A DNA stretch of 64,000 bases from an uncultured Bacteroides sp. (GTDB lineage: Bacteria > Bacteroidota > Bacteroidia > Bacteroidales > Bacteroidaceae), in the NCBI RefSeq assembly GCF_963677715.1, contig NZ_OY782495.1, positions 992,001 to 1,056,000 of the forward strand, in the 5' to 3' direction. A program made the translations under genes and the position numbers. Under the pieces are notes generated by a model, which saw nothing but the letters and a program-made list of their open reading frames with translations, was not told the DNA's origin and did not search any database. Below are positions 1 through 9,773 of the stretch, piece by piece. How positions within the stretch are numbered: position 1 is the first letter of the stretch; the number at the start of each line of letters is the position of its first letter.

Positions 1-3000
1 CAGAAATACCTTTCCCATTGTCTTTAATCTGAAGCAGAATATAATCTTTATCCTGAGCATACGAAAGATTGACCTGCACAAATCCTCCTTCATTGTTATA
101 CTTGGCAGCGTTAGACAATAGATTATATAATATTTTATCCAGTTTATCGGGATCAAAATAACCTGTAATAGAATCCGGATCGCACAATACGGAAAAATGA
201 AGTTTGCGTTTCTTCACCAGCGGGAGAAAGCATTCCGCCTCATTCTTAACGAAAACAGCCAGATCTCCCGGAGAAACGCGTAATTTAAGGTTTCCGGTTT
301 CCGCTTTGCGAAATTCCAAAATCTGCTGCAGCAATCTTATCAGGCGACGAATATTACTGCTCATTACAGTGTATAAATCATCGTGCAAAGGAGCTTGCAT
401 TTTTAACTCATCTACCGTAGCCGAAATAATGGTAAGAGGAGTGAGTAATTCATGGGTGATATTTGTAAAGAATTGCAGTTTGGCGTGATTAAGTTCTTCA
501 GCTTTAGATTGTTCCATCTCTTTAAGATGCAAACGGTTCTTTAGAATCATTCTGTTTTTTGCCACTCTATAAAGGTAATAAACAATAGCTGCCAATGCCA
601 GGAAATAAAGGGTATATGCCCACCATGTAGCCCAGAAAGGAGGAAGTACAACCACTGTCATTTTTCTGATCTGACTACTCCATACCCCGTTTTCATTGGT
701 TGCTCTTAAAAAAAAAGTATACGTACCACTCTTTAGATTATTGTAATAAGCAAAATGACGAGTAGCATCGGTATATTGCCACTCTTTATCAAAACCCTCA
801 AGTTTATAAGCATACTTATTAAGCTCCGGTTTCTTGTAAGTAAGAGAGGCAAATTCAATGCTGAAATTATTGTATTTATAAGGTAATTCCATGAGTTGAG
901 TAAAAGACGGCATTTCACTGGATATTTGCTTTCGTAATTTCTCGTCGAGAGATTTCAACGATTTATTATAGATTTTAATATCGGTAATAAAAAAAGGAAC
1001 ATCATTTACAACATCATTCATAGCATCCGGAAAGAAACTATTATAACCTTTATACCCGCCAAAAAACAACTCACCATTTTTATTAAATGATGATTTCGGT
1101 ATAAAGAAATTATCTTGTAATCCATCCGCCGAAGTATATACCCGTAAAGTTGCTTTACGTACATCACTACCGACACTTAGCTTTACAAGCCCGTTATTAG
1201 TACCAAGCCATAAATTTCCGTGAGTGTCCTCTTCCATACTCCCCACCATATCTCCCGGCAAATTATACAAAATATTTCTTTCTTCAAATACATCCGTGTT
1301 CTTATTATAGAAAAACAAGCCACTACCTTCAGTCCCTGCCCAAAGTCTTCCACGTGAATCGAGGTGTAGACAAAGTACTGTTTTTGCTCCCATTTTACCA
1401 TTCTCCAAACTATAGTTTTTATAATTCATTGATAGAGGATGGCGAATATCTCCGGAAACACAAATAATTCCATAGTTTGCCGTTGCCAACCAGATATGTC
1501 CCTCTTTATCTTCCGTTATATCTCTAACGTAGCACATATCCAGATTCTTTCCATCCACCATCATCCTTTCAAACAAATACCCACTTCCGTCAGCGCGCTT
1601 TACACCCAGCCCATTGCGAGTTCCCACCCAACAATTACCTTTTCTATCTTCATATAAAGAGGTAACGCAAATATATTTAATGAAATCAGCGTTCTCTTCC
1701 GTATAGTGTTTTACTTTTTCTCCATGACGATATACATATATTCCTCCATCATACGTGCCAAACCATATCTCTCCACTGGCTTTTCGTTGAATAATAGCAT
1801 AAACTGTTGGAATAGATTCTGCATCGGCAAACTCAGGAATATGCGAATAATAGGAGAAACAATCTGTTTTTCTATTATGCCTAGCTACGCCATAAGTACC
1901 TACCCCCAACCAAACAGATTGCTCATCATCAACAAAAAGAGCCCTAACAGCATTTGTGGGAATATTATCTTCTGTTGAATCGAAACTATAAAGATTAAAT
2001 TTGGGCTTACGCGTATCCGCCAAAAAGACTCCTCCCCCAACAGTTCCCAGCCACATATTGCCAGAGCGATCCCTCAAGAGTGAATTTATTTCGTTACACG
2101 GAATCTGATAAGTCGACTTTTGAGATTTATAGTTAATAAACCGCCCGATTTCACCAAACCGCATAATACTCAATCCGCTTCGAGTACCAACCCATAAGGT
2201 ATGCGTATTTAAGTCTTCAGAAATACCATATACAATGTTATCTGACAAAGAAGATGCATCATTAGAATTATATCTATAATTTATCCACGAAACAAGTTTC
2301 ATGTTTCGTGGATTCTTTAAAAGAAAAAGCCCTTCATCCCAAGCTCCTATCCAAATATTTTTATTACTATCTTCATAAATAACATGTGCAGAATTACGTT
2401 TATTCATCTTTGGATAGGCATAAAACTTATTGATCCGAGGCGAATAACGATAAAGACCATCAGCCCATGTACCAATCCAAATATCTCCCTGAGAATCTTC
2501 TAATAATGATTTTATGGGAACGGCAGGCAATACATTTTCTGTCATCTGCTTTGCATAGAGTTGCATGGAATCTTTATCGGCATTATATTTGAATAGTCCG
2601 ATATCCGTTCCCACCCATATTGTGTTATTCCTTGTGGTAAGAAGGCAAGAAACTGAATTATTGCCTATTTGAGGAAAAGTTCCTTTTCGTATCACACCCG
2701 TTGCTTTGTTCAGCACGTTTAATCCCTCTTGTGTTCCTATCCAAATATTATAGCTATCATCATCCGTTAAGCAATAAACGTTATTATTAGATAAGAGCTC
2801 AGGTGTATAGAGGTTTGATTTATAGGAATTCATCTGATAGCCATCATACGAACAAAGCCCATAACGTGTGGCTATCCAGATAAAACCATCTCTGTCCTGA
2901 TATACTTTCTGCACTTCATCTGTAGGCAAACCATTAATCGTAGAAAGTTGCTTAAATTTCAGATGGGTAATTATATCACCATTTTCAGAGAAAACAGAAA

Positions 3001-3058
3001 CGGATTGCATTAACAAAAAGACTATCCATATATAAAGGGAAGAATTGCGTTTTTGCAT
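1..3058 (-). CDS. Hybrid two-component system sensor (HTCS), N-terminal ~1019 residues; continues past the window edge
   Basis: An open frame runs from an ATG at 3058 off the left edge. The N-terminus is a signal peptide/anchor, followed by many propeller (Reg_prop) repeats with DRDGFIWIAT-type motifs, as in periplasmic sensor domains of Bacteroides HTCS proteins. A Y_Y_Y-like domain lies roughly at residues 730-795 and a membrane helix at about 806-833. A HisKA box follows (FFTNITHELLTPLT, phospho-acceptor His869), then an HATPase with an N-box (NAAKYN) and G-box (DNGKG, Asp1013) just before the edge. Receiver and AraC output domains would lie outside the window; this is family knowledge, not seen. 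HTCS proteins bind oligosaccharides in the periplasm and activate PUL genes. It is collinear with GH127/GH31 upstream, but that PUL already has its own sigma/FecR pair, so this sensor may instead serve genes further left. Confidence 0.93.
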   Translation of the reverse strand, partial: MQKRNSSLYIWIVFLLMQSVSVFSENGDIITHLKFKQLSTINGLPTDEVQKVYQDRDGFIWIATRYGLCSYDGYQMNSYKSNLYTPELLSNNNVYCLTDDDSYNIWIGTQEGLNVLNKATGVIRKGTFPQIGNNSVSCLLTTRNNTIWVGTDIGLFKYNADKDSMQLYAKQMTENVLPAVPIKSLLEDSQGDIWIGTWADGLYRYSPRINKFYAYPKMNKRNSAHVIYEDSNKNIWIGAWDEGLFLLKNPRNMKLVSWINYRYNSNDASSLSDNIVYGISEDLNTHTLWVGTRSGLSIMRFGEIGRFINYKSQKSTYQIPCNEINSLLRDRSGNMWLGTVGGGVFLADTRKPKFNLYSFDSTEDNIPTNAVRALFVDDEQSVWLGVGTYGVARHNRKTDCFSYYSHIPEFADAESIPTVYAIIQRKASGEIWFGTYDGGIYVYRHGEKVKHYTEENADFIKYICVTSLYEDRKGNCWVGTRNGLGVKRADGSGYLFERMMVDGKNLDMCYVRDITEDKEGHIWLATANYGIICVSGDIRHPLSMNYKNYSLENGKMGAKTVLCLHLDSRGRLWAGTEGSGLFFYNKNTDVFEERNILYNLPGDMVGSMEEDTHGNLWLGTNNGLVKLSVGSDVRKATLRVYTSADGLQDNFFIPKSSFNKNGELFFGGYKGYNSFFPDAMNDVVNDVPFFITDIKIYNKSLKSLDEKLRKQISSEMPSFTQLMELPYKYNNFSIEFASLTYKKPELNKYAYKLEGFDKEWQYTDATRHFAYYNNLKSGTYTFFLRATNENGVWSSQIRKMTVVVLPPFWATWWAYTLYFLALAAIVYYLYRVAKNRMILKNRLHLKEMEQSKAEELNHAKLQFFTNITHELLTPLTIISATVDELKMQAPLHDDLYTVMSSNIRRLIRLLQQILEFRKAETGNLKLRVSPGDLAVFVKNEAECFLPLVKKRKLHFSVLCDPDSITGYFDPDKLDKILYNLLSNAAKYNNEGGFVQVNLSYAQDKDYILLQIKDNGKGIS

Positions 3059-3081
3059 ATTTATAGATTTTACTAACAATG

Positions 3082-3089
3082 CAAATATA
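3082..3089 (-). promoter_or_regulatory. -7 promoter element for the HTCS gene
   Basis: The minus strand reads TATATTTG, a perfect match to the Bacteroides TAnnTTTG -7 element, 24 bp upstream of the HTCS start codon. No convincing -33 TTTG lies at the usual distance, so this is a motif match only. Confidence 0.4.
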
Positions 3090-3167
3090 CACATATTCTT
3101 CCCAAAGAAAAGTCGAATTATGATTCTATTTGGTAGAAAGAAATCCCGATTTCTACTCTGCCTTTTT

Positions 3168-5552
3168 CTATTTCACATCTCCACGAAGAATTCTCACCTC
3201 GTATATTCTCGGAGTTGATTTCAAAGAGTCTGTGCCAAATTTTACAGTAAGCAGTTTGCTATCCACTATATTTTCCGGTATAGGAAAAATGATAGCCTTT
3301 GGCTCTGCCGCAATACCTTCTGTTTTTATATCTGATATTTTATACTCATTTATCCACAGGTTACATTCACGTGAGCTGTCTTCATCATTATACAAAACAT
3401 AAATAAATTTAGCCCTCTCTTGTTGAGTTTTCATTCGATAACTAAACCAGCCCTTCGCATCGCGCCAATGGCGATCTTCAATAAATCCTGTCTGAGAGTT
3501 CTCGTATTGGATAAAATGATCGGTTTCAGGCTGTTGCTCTCCGCATATAACACGATCGAGCGTAATAGAATCGAGCGCCATTTGTTTATGCTCCCGTTCT
3601 GCCAATAAGCCCTGTTGCTTCACTAATTTTCCCGGCGAAAGAAGAGCCCAATATACCATATAACGGCACTCTTGCAAGCGAAAAAAAGGAACCAGCTTCA
3701 TACCGTTATATTTCTGAGGAAACAAACCGTCCAGCGTAAAGGCCAGCGATTCTCCTTTAACAGGTTTGATGTGAGAGATTATTTGATCTGAAGTACCAAC
3801 GATAACCGGCATTTCAGACAATGGAGTTTGAGGGCCTGAAGCGATATGCCCTCCTCTGCTATCATCAGCAAACATGCCTTTCATGTTTTCGGTACCGGTT
3901 TCTGCCGCAAGCACAATAGGACCGTATAGAATGGAATAATAAGAGGACTTATCCGGCAACGATTCTACCGATATTGACATTGATAACTTTAAATTAACGT
4001 GATCTCCTTTCTTCCATTTGCGTGCAACAGCCATATATCCTTCCTCATTCACCGCTACTTTTTGGTCTTCACCATTCACCAACAGAGTAGCCGCCCCTTT
4101 TGTCCATTGAGGAACACGGAGATAAAGAGTAAAAGATGTGCTCTTGGCCGGATTAATCCATAGCTCGGTAAATGGTTTGTCAGGAAAATCCGTCTTCTGA
4201 ATAATCTGCAGGTTTTGTTCTGTCCAAGTTAGCCGTGAGGGAATAAAAAGGTTCACATAAACATCTTTATTGTTATGGGCATAGATCATTTCGCCATATT
4301 TGGCCTGATTCTCCATGCCCGAACCAACGCAGCACCAAAAGCTTGTTTGCGGTTGAGAATAAACCCGATAATGCCCCGAACGCATTGGCGTAAAATAAAC
4401 AAGGCCACCGGTCTTTGCATCTTGTGTGGAAAGAATATGGTTATAAAGTGCTCTCTCGTAGTAATCTATGTATTTTGAATTCGGATTTACCTGATAAAGC
4501 AACTTAGTAAGCCTCAGCATATTATAAGTGTTGCAAGTTTCCGGGCCCTGAACATCATGCATCATTGAAGAAAAATCATCGGCCGGATTAAAATGCTCTC
4601 TAACGCTATTACCTCCTATGCTTACCGAACGGTTATTGACCACCGTTTTCCAAAAGAAGGAGGCAGCCTGATGCCAATCTTTATTGCCTTCTACCTCGGC
4701 TATGCGCTCAAACCCGATAACTTTCGGTATCTGCGTATTGGCATGCAGCCCTGTTAACTGATCTTTTTGTTGCAACAAAGGCTGCAAAATTTCATTATGA
4801 GAAAACCGATGGGCCAACTTCAGATAGTTGTTATTCCCTGTAATAGCGGCAACATCTGCAAATATTTCATTCAAACCGCCGTGCTCGCTTCGAAGCATCT
4901 CCTGCACTTGCTCATCACTTAAACCGGAGACAATATTGCTCATCCAGTCGGTAAGCTTAATAAGCATATCGCGAGCCTCTGCACTGCCGGCACGAAGATA
5001 TGCGTCAAGCAATCCTTCATAAATTTTATGAATATTATAAAGAGGTACCCATTTACCGTTCAACTCAAAAGAAGATGCACGTATATCTCCTTTCGATATT
5101 TCCTGCCACATAGCTTTACCTCCCGGAACTCCACAAAGATATCCGTCTCCGGATGCATCCTGACAACGCTTTAGTTCGTTCAGCATATAATCGAGCCGTT
5201 TTTTAACACGAACATCTCCGGTAGAAGCATACATAGCGGAAAGAGCAGAAAGATAATGCCCTCCTATATGACCATCTAACCCCGTGTTTTCCCAATTAGT
5301 ATAATTAGGTGCTTTCGGAGTAAGTCCTGCCTCTTTCAGATAAGGGGCAAGCAACCTATCGGCGTTCAGAGCCAACAAATAATCAATATCAAGGTCTTCT
5401 GCATGCTTAAAAGGACTATCAAGAAGACGAACTTTGGACAATGGGAACGCCTCTACCTGCTCCTGCACTTGCGCTGTTTGCCCTTTGACCAAGGTATATT
5501 GTCCCAATAGGAGAACTGAGAACATCATTACTATCAACGTTTTTTTGCTCAT
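3168..5552 (-). CDS. GH127 family (DUF1680) beta-L-arabinofuranosidase-like protein
   Basis: Predicted exported glycoside hydrolase of 794 residues that would remove beta-L-arabinofuranose. The N-terminus MSKKTLIVMMFSVLLLG is a good signal peptide. An alternative TTG start 18 bases upstream would overlap the GH31 stop and is less likely. The (alpha/alpha)-barrel region carries the GH127 metal and catalytic residues: QGPETC (Glu338, Cys340) and FWCCVGSGMEN (Cys407, Cys408; the first cysteine is the family's nucleophile), with a candidate acid/base Glu319 in SVREHF. Beta-sandwich domains follow. It is the last gene of the sigma-FecR-SusC-SusD-GH31-GH127 run and lies 14 bp after the GH31 stop, so it is probably cotranscribed. 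Family identity is strong; exact linkage specificity is not established by sequence alone. Confidence 0.92.
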   Translation of the reverse strand: MSKKTLIVMMFSVLLLGQYTLVKGQTAQVQEQVEAFPLSKVRLLDSPFKHAEDLDIDYLLALNADRLLAPYLKEAGLTPKAPNYTNWENTGLDGHIGGHYLSALSAMYASTGDVRVKKRLDYMLNELKRCQDASGDGYLCGVPGGKAMWQEISKGDIRASSFELNGKWVPLYNIHKIYEGLLDAYLRAGSAEARDMLIKLTDWMSNIVSGLSDEQVQEMLRSEHGGLNEIFADVAAITGNNNYLKLAHRFSHNEILQPLLQQKDQLTGLHANTQIPKVIGFERIAEVEGNKDWHQAASFFWKTVVNNRSVSIGGNSVREHFNPADDFSSMMHDVQGPETCNTYNMLRLTKLLYQVNPNSKYIDYYERALYNHILSTQDAKTGGLVYFTPMRSGHYRVYSQPQTSFWCCVGSGMENQAKYGEMIYAHNNKDVYVNLFIPSRLTWTEQNLQIIQKTDFPDKPFTELWINPAKSTSFTLYLRVPQWTKGAATLLVNGEDQKVAVNEEGYMAVARKWKKGDHVNLKLSMSISVESLPDKSSYYSILYGPIVLAAETGTENMKGMFADDSRGGHIASGPQTPLSEMPVIVGTSDQIISHIKPVKGESLAFTLDGLFPQKYNGMKLVPFFRLQECRYMVYWALLSPGKLVKQQGLLAEREHKQMALDSITLDRVICGEQQPETDHFIQYENSQTGFIEDRHWRDAKGWFSYRMKTQQERAKFIYVLYNDEDSSRECNLWINEYKISDIKTEGIAAEPKAIIFPIPENIVDSKLLTVKFGTDSLKSTPRIYEVRILRGDVK

Positions 5553-5566
5553 AAGTTTATTGTTTT

Positions 5567-7912
5567 TCAATTTTTAGACGATTGCAATTTTATGCTTATA
5601 CTTTTACCTTTATAAGAAATTGTCTTCACAACCTCCTTGCCTTGAGCTTTAGTAAGAGCGGATGACGGTTCCATTAATAAGACTTTAAAAGCTCGTTTCT
5701 TCAACATACCTGCAAAACTCCCTTTACGATCGCCAATAGTCAACGTGTGATCTTGGTCATTCCATGTCATCTGAATCTCCGAATAAAGACCTTTCTCATA
5801 ATTATAGTTGTCATTTTCATCTTCGTAAAGTACAAATGTACCATCAGCACCAGCATAAATCCGTATTTCTAATGAATCCCATTTCTTTTCCGTGGCATAT
5901 TGCACCTTAGGTCCCCATGGGATAATTGATCCGGCTTTTACATACAAAGGTATTACATCTATTGGCGCGTTACAAGTAATGCTTTGCCCTCCATCATATT
6001 TTTCATTGTTCCAAAAGTTATACCAAAGGGTATTCGCAGGTAAGTATACCGAACGGCTTTTGGCCCCTTTATCTGTTACAGGAGCAACCAAAAAAGACTT
6101 TCCAAACATATATTCATCTACTATGTTGTACACTTTTTTATCAACAGCGAAGTCAATAGCCAACGCACGCATAAACGAACCCGAATGGTGTGTTACATTC
6201 CAAGCGGTAGCATAGATATAAGGTAGTAAACTATAACGCAGATTAATAAACTTCTCCTGAGCATCAAACGCCCAATCGCCTTTCCTTCCAAACTGGTAGA
6301 TCTCCCGGGGAATATCTGTTCCATGCGAACGCATCATAGGTGAGAATGTGCCAAACTGCATCCAACGTACATACAATTCCTGAAAATCAGGATTCTTCGC
6401 ACCGCCGCCTTTATTCCATCTTCCGGCAAAGAAGCCGCCTATATCTGTATTCCAATAAGGAATACCGCAAAGCGAAAAGTTCAATCCTGCAGGTATTTGT
6501 CGTTTCAGAGCTTCCCATGAAGACTGTACATCACCACTCCATGTATTGGCAGCATATCTTTGTTGGCCGGCAAAAGCAGAGCGGGTAAGGATACAGACGC
6601 GTTTATCGGAAGTGACACTGCGTTGATGAGTATATACTCCGCCGACAGTCATCAGCGGAAAAGCATTGCGCACACTACGGAAAGTCCCTAAATATGTAGG
6701 TTGATCAAAATCACTCTCTTCCATATTAATATGATCGGGCTCGGTAGAATCAAGCCACCAACCATCAAAGCCTTTTGCGAAAACGCCCTTATTAAGGTAG
6801 TTCCAGTAAATATCCCGAGCCGCCGGATTATAAGGGTCATACGGCTTGGTACCCGAATTAGGTGGCCAGGTATCAAAGTTAATCAACATCTTTCTCGATC
6901 TAAGTTTTTTATATTGAGCCGTATTCGGGCCAAAACCGGGCCAAGCAACAATCATCATTTTCGCATTCATAGCGTGTACTTTATCAACCATCCCCCGTGG
7001 GTCGGGATAAGTTGAGGGATCAAAAGACATGGCATTCCAGCAACTATCTTTGCCCCAATACTGCCAATCCTGAATAACGCAATCAAGAGGTACCCCCAGT
7101 TCACGATATTTGGCAACAACAGCTACCGGTTCTTCTTGATTTTTATATCGTTCGCGTGATTGAAAGAAACCATACGCCCACAAAGGAAGCATAGGCGACT
7201 GTCCGGTGAGATCGCGTAATTGTTCAGTAACTCCTTCCATGCCTCCGCCATAAAGGAAATAATAATCGGAATTTGTCCCTATTTCCGAATCAAAAGCCAT
7301 TTCCTGAGGATTATCAGTGAAAGTAGTGGGCGAATAATTATCCCAAAATACGCCGTAACCTTTTACTGATACAATCAATGGGATGCAAACATTCATATTT
7401 GCCTGACGAAGATAAATCTTCTGATTGCGTTGATTCATCTTCCCCTCCTGATGTTGTCCTAATCCGTAAATAGCCTCATCTTTGTCGAGCATAAACGCCT
7501 GGCGAACAGAGAAAGTAGCATTTCCGGCATCAGACACGGGAGTAAACTGTGCTCCATAATCCTTTTCCGTAAAAAGAGCAATTCCATGTGCATCGCAAAA
7601 AGCGACCTTCCCTGTTACAAGATTAACAAAGACTATCAACTTAGGCGAAGTAATAACAACAACATCACTATCTTTTTTTATTTGAAGATCTTCTTCTTCC
7701 GGTTGTTTAGTGACAGATAAACTATTCTTGATTACCGAAGTATTCTCCGGAGTACGAAAAACTCTCACTATTTTAGGACTGAAGAATTGCACCTCTAAAT
7801 TCATAGACTGCATCTTAGCCTTTATGCCTAAGTTAGTCCGTTCAAAGGTTTGAGCCCTTATCGATAAAAACACACTCAATAGTGACAAATACAAGAAAAA
7901 TCTTTTCTTCAT
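5567..7912 (-). CDS. GH31 family alpha-glycosidase (alpha-xylosidase/alpha-glucosidase type), exported
   Basis: A 781-residue protein with signal peptide MKKRFFLYLSLLSVFLSIRA. This ATG at 7912 is preferred over an upstream TTG (7933) and ATG (7924) because it begins the signal sequence directly. An N-terminal beta-sandwich precedes a TIM barrel with the GH31 nucleophile block DGWWLDSTEPD (the Asp at about residue 388) and an acid/base block NTWSGDVQSSW (Asp about 461), followed by PYWNTDIGGF and a C-terminal beta domain. GH31 enzymes retain configuration and attack terminal alpha-xylosyl, glucosyl or galactosyl units. The partner GH127 suggests an arabinose-decorated plant glycan, but no specificity can be read from these motifs. 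It is separated from susD by about 220 bp containing a hairpin. Confidence 0.93.
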   Translation of the reverse strand: MKKRFFLYLSLLSVFLSIRAQTFERTNLGIKAKMQSMNLEVQFFSPKIVRVFRTPENTSVIKNSLSVTKQPEEEDLQIKKDSDVVVITSPKLIVFVNLVTGKVAFCDAHGIALFTEKDYGAQFTPVSDAGNATFSVRQAFMLDKDEAIYGLGQHQEGKMNQRNQKIYLRQANMNVCIPLIVSVKGYGVFWDNYSPTTFTDNPQEMAFDSEIGTNSDYYFLYGGGMEGVTEQLRDLTGQSPMLPLWAYGFFQSRERYKNQEEPVAVVAKYRELGVPLDCVIQDWQYWGKDSCWNAMSFDPSTYPDPRGMVDKVHAMNAKMMIVAWPGFGPNTAQYKKLRSRKMLINFDTWPPNSGTKPYDPYNPAARDIYWNYLNKGVFAKGFDGWWLDSTEPDHINMEESDFDQPTYLGTFRSVRNAFPLMTVGGVYTHQRSVTSDKRVCILTRSAFAGQQRYAANTWSGDVQSSWEALKRQIPAGLNFSLCGIPYWNTDIGGFFAGRWNKGGGAKNPDFQELYVRWMQFGTFSPMMRSHGTDIPREIYQFGRKGDWAFDAQEKFINLRYSLLPYIYATAWNVTHHSGSFMRALAIDFAVDKKVYNIVDEYMFGKSFLVAPVTDKGAKSRSVYLPANTLWYNFWNNEKYDGGQSITCNAPIDVIPLYVKAGSIIPWGPKVQYATEKKWDSLEIRIYAGADGTFVLYEDENDNYNYEKGLYSEIQMTWNDQDHTLTIGDRKGSFAGMLKKRAFKVLLMEPSSALTKAQGKEVVKTISYKGKSISIKLQSSKN

Positions 7913-8054
7913 AATATTATGCATATAAAGCAATTAACCGAATGTTACAAAGATAAAAGTTATTAATGCAAAAAAAATCTAATTATCATTCAAAATAAAA
8001 TAATTTTGGACAACATATTATTATGAGCCAGTAATAAATCCCTTAGATTAAAAC

Positions 8055-8090
8055 GGTTGCCAATACACAAAGGTTATTGTATTGGCAACC
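8055..8090 (-). terminator. Hairpin between susD and the GH31 gene (attenuator-like)
   Basis: GGTTGCCAATAC (8055-8066) and GTATTGGCAACC (8079-8090) form a perfect 12-bp stem with a 12-nt loop. On the minus strand the stem is followed by GTTTTAAT. It sits 40 bp after the susD stop and about 140 bp before the GH31 start, so it could partly terminate transcription between the SusCD genes and the hydrolases, or protect an mRNA 3' end. Confidence 0.6.
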
Positions 8091-8129
8091 GAAATAAATC
8101 CAATCTTCTATACCCTAAAATAATAAAGA

Positions 8130-9755
8130 CTAATAACCCGTATTTTGTTTCAAATTAGAATTTGTTAGTAACACACTTTCCGGAATTGGATACAGATTAC
8201 GGTAACTTTCACTTTTACTATGAGAGAACCATGATTTGGTGGTAAATGCATCAAAACGAATCATATCCTGCCGGCGACGCCCTTCTTGAGTGAATTCCCA
8301 ACCAAGTTCATCTAAAAAACGACCATACTTAATGTCACCTCCCCCTTCATGGGTTACAGCAACCAGATTATCACGACGTCCGTAATCATAAGAACTACCT
8401 CCCATTAATTGAGCACCGGTAACAGTCGCTTTTTCTGGATCATTTTTAAAATCACGCTGACGAACCTCGGTAACCAATACAGCCGCTTCATCAGCCTTGC
8501 CCAAACGAAGTAGTGCTTCCGCCTTCATCAAAAGGATATCAGCATAGCGAAACAGAGGCCAATCATTACTCAAACGATTGGTAATACCCATAGCATACTC
8601 AAACTTACCCCAACGATATCCGTGATATTCTTGGGAGTTATCAATACTCGGTACTTCATTAATATAATTTAGAGGAGCACCGGCATCGCTTCCCATGGTA
8701 CAAAACAATGAATCACCCGAAGCAGTGTATTGTTGTCCTTGGATAAAACAATCTGCCAAGCGAGCATCTTCCGGATCAAAAGAGTTGATATACTGAGGAA
8801 TGCAACAAACACCTCCCCAAGGAGAACTCTCAAAGTTATAAGTAGCCTGATTCTCGGATTGCAAAGTGTACATGTGAAAATCAAATGCATTCCAGTCGGT
8901 TACGTAAGTCGCATCAAATGGCAATGCAAAAATAATTTCTTTGGAATTCTCATTTTCGGTTACAAAGACATTACTTTGCTTAGCTTCTAATTCATACTTA
9001 CCACTTTTAATAACCTCATCACAGGCATCAATACACTTCTGAAACTCCGAATAATTACCATCAGAGAATATTTCGGAATTTAAGTACATTTTGGCTAATA
9101 AAGAATAGGCAGCCCATTTATTGAAACGTCCATAATATTCGGTATTAGCTTCTTCACTCAAATTATCAATATTATCAGTAATCTCCTTGATAATAAATTC
9201 ATAAACCTCCTTACGAGTATTCTGTTCCGGTAAATAACCATCAGGAACATCAAAATCAGTAACCAAAGGAACGTTTCCAAACAAATCAACCAAAATATAA
9301 TAATAAGAGGCACGCAGAACTTTGAGCTCTGAAACAATGGCTTCTTGCTGTTCAGGAATACTGATTTGCCCCGATTCAATCTGATAAAGTACACGGTTAC
9401 AGGCAGTAATGCCCACGTAAGTACGATTCCATGACTGAATGCACATATCATCTTCCGATGTCCACTTGTGTTGGTGCATACGTTTATAAATACCTCCATC
9501 GACCCATCCGTTGGGACGGGCGGGAATAACATCTTCATCAGCCGACAACATCTGAGCTCGTGCAACACCATTCCATAACAACAAAGTCTGACGCCAAGGT
9601 ACATAAGCAGCACCCAATAAGGCACCTAAATCATCACCAGTCGGTTCAAACTGATCAGAGAGAATATCATGATAACTTTTATCTTCCAAGTCGGTACAGC
9701 TCTGACATATAACAAATGTGAATGCCAGACCTAAAGCTAATATTTTTGTTTTCAT
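8130..9755 (-). CDS. SusD-like outer-membrane nutrient-binding lipoprotein (PUL 1)
   Basis: A 541-residue RagB/SusD protein. The N-terminus has a lipoprotein signal with a lipid-attachment Cys20 (CQSC), so it should be anchored at the cell surface. Tetratricopeptide-like helices occur in the N-terminal half (RASYYYILVDLFGNVPLVTD is the usual SusD core motif), and the C-terminal part has the typical LFRYADILLMKAEALLRLG block. SusD proteins form a lid on SusC and bind glycan for import. The gene starts 18 bp after susC ends (the two are read in that order) and is followed by a hairpin before the enzyme genes. Confidence 0.96.
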   Translation of the reverse strand: MKTKILALGLAFTFVICQSCTDLEDKSYHDILSDQFEPTGDDLGALLGAAYVPWRQTLLLWNGVARAQMLSADEDVIPARPNGWVDGGIYKRMHQHKWTSEDDMCIQSWNRTYVGITACNRVLYQIESGQISIPEQQEAIVSELKVLRASYYYILVDLFGNVPLVTDFDVPDGYLPEQNTRKEVYEFIIKEITDNIDNLSEEANTEYYGRFNKWAAYSLLAKMYLNSEIFSDGNYSEFQKCIDACDEVIKSGKYELEAKQSNVFVTENENSKEIIFALPFDATYVTDWNAFDFHMYTLQSENQATYNFESSPWGGVCCIPQYINSFDPEDARLADCFIQGQQYTASGDSLFCTMGSDAGAPLNYINEVPSIDNSQEYHGYRWGKFEYAMGITNRLSNDWPLFRYADILLMKAEALLRLGKADEAAVLVTEVRQRDFKNDPEKATVTGAQLMGGSSYDYGRRDNLVAVTHEGGGDIKYGRFLDELGWEFTQEGRRRQDMIRFDAFTTKSWFSHSKSESYRNLYPIPESVLLTNSNLKQNTGY

Positions 9756-9773
9756 ATTTATTGATTTAAAGAG

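Noticed and set aside
5553-5570. TTG start for GH127 overlapping the GH31 stop
   Set aside because: The ATG 18 bases on starts a canonical signal peptide; the TTG would only add residues before it.
9158-9625. 155-codon frame overlapping susD
   Set aside because: Same-strand shadow frame inside a well-supported SusD gene, without family features.
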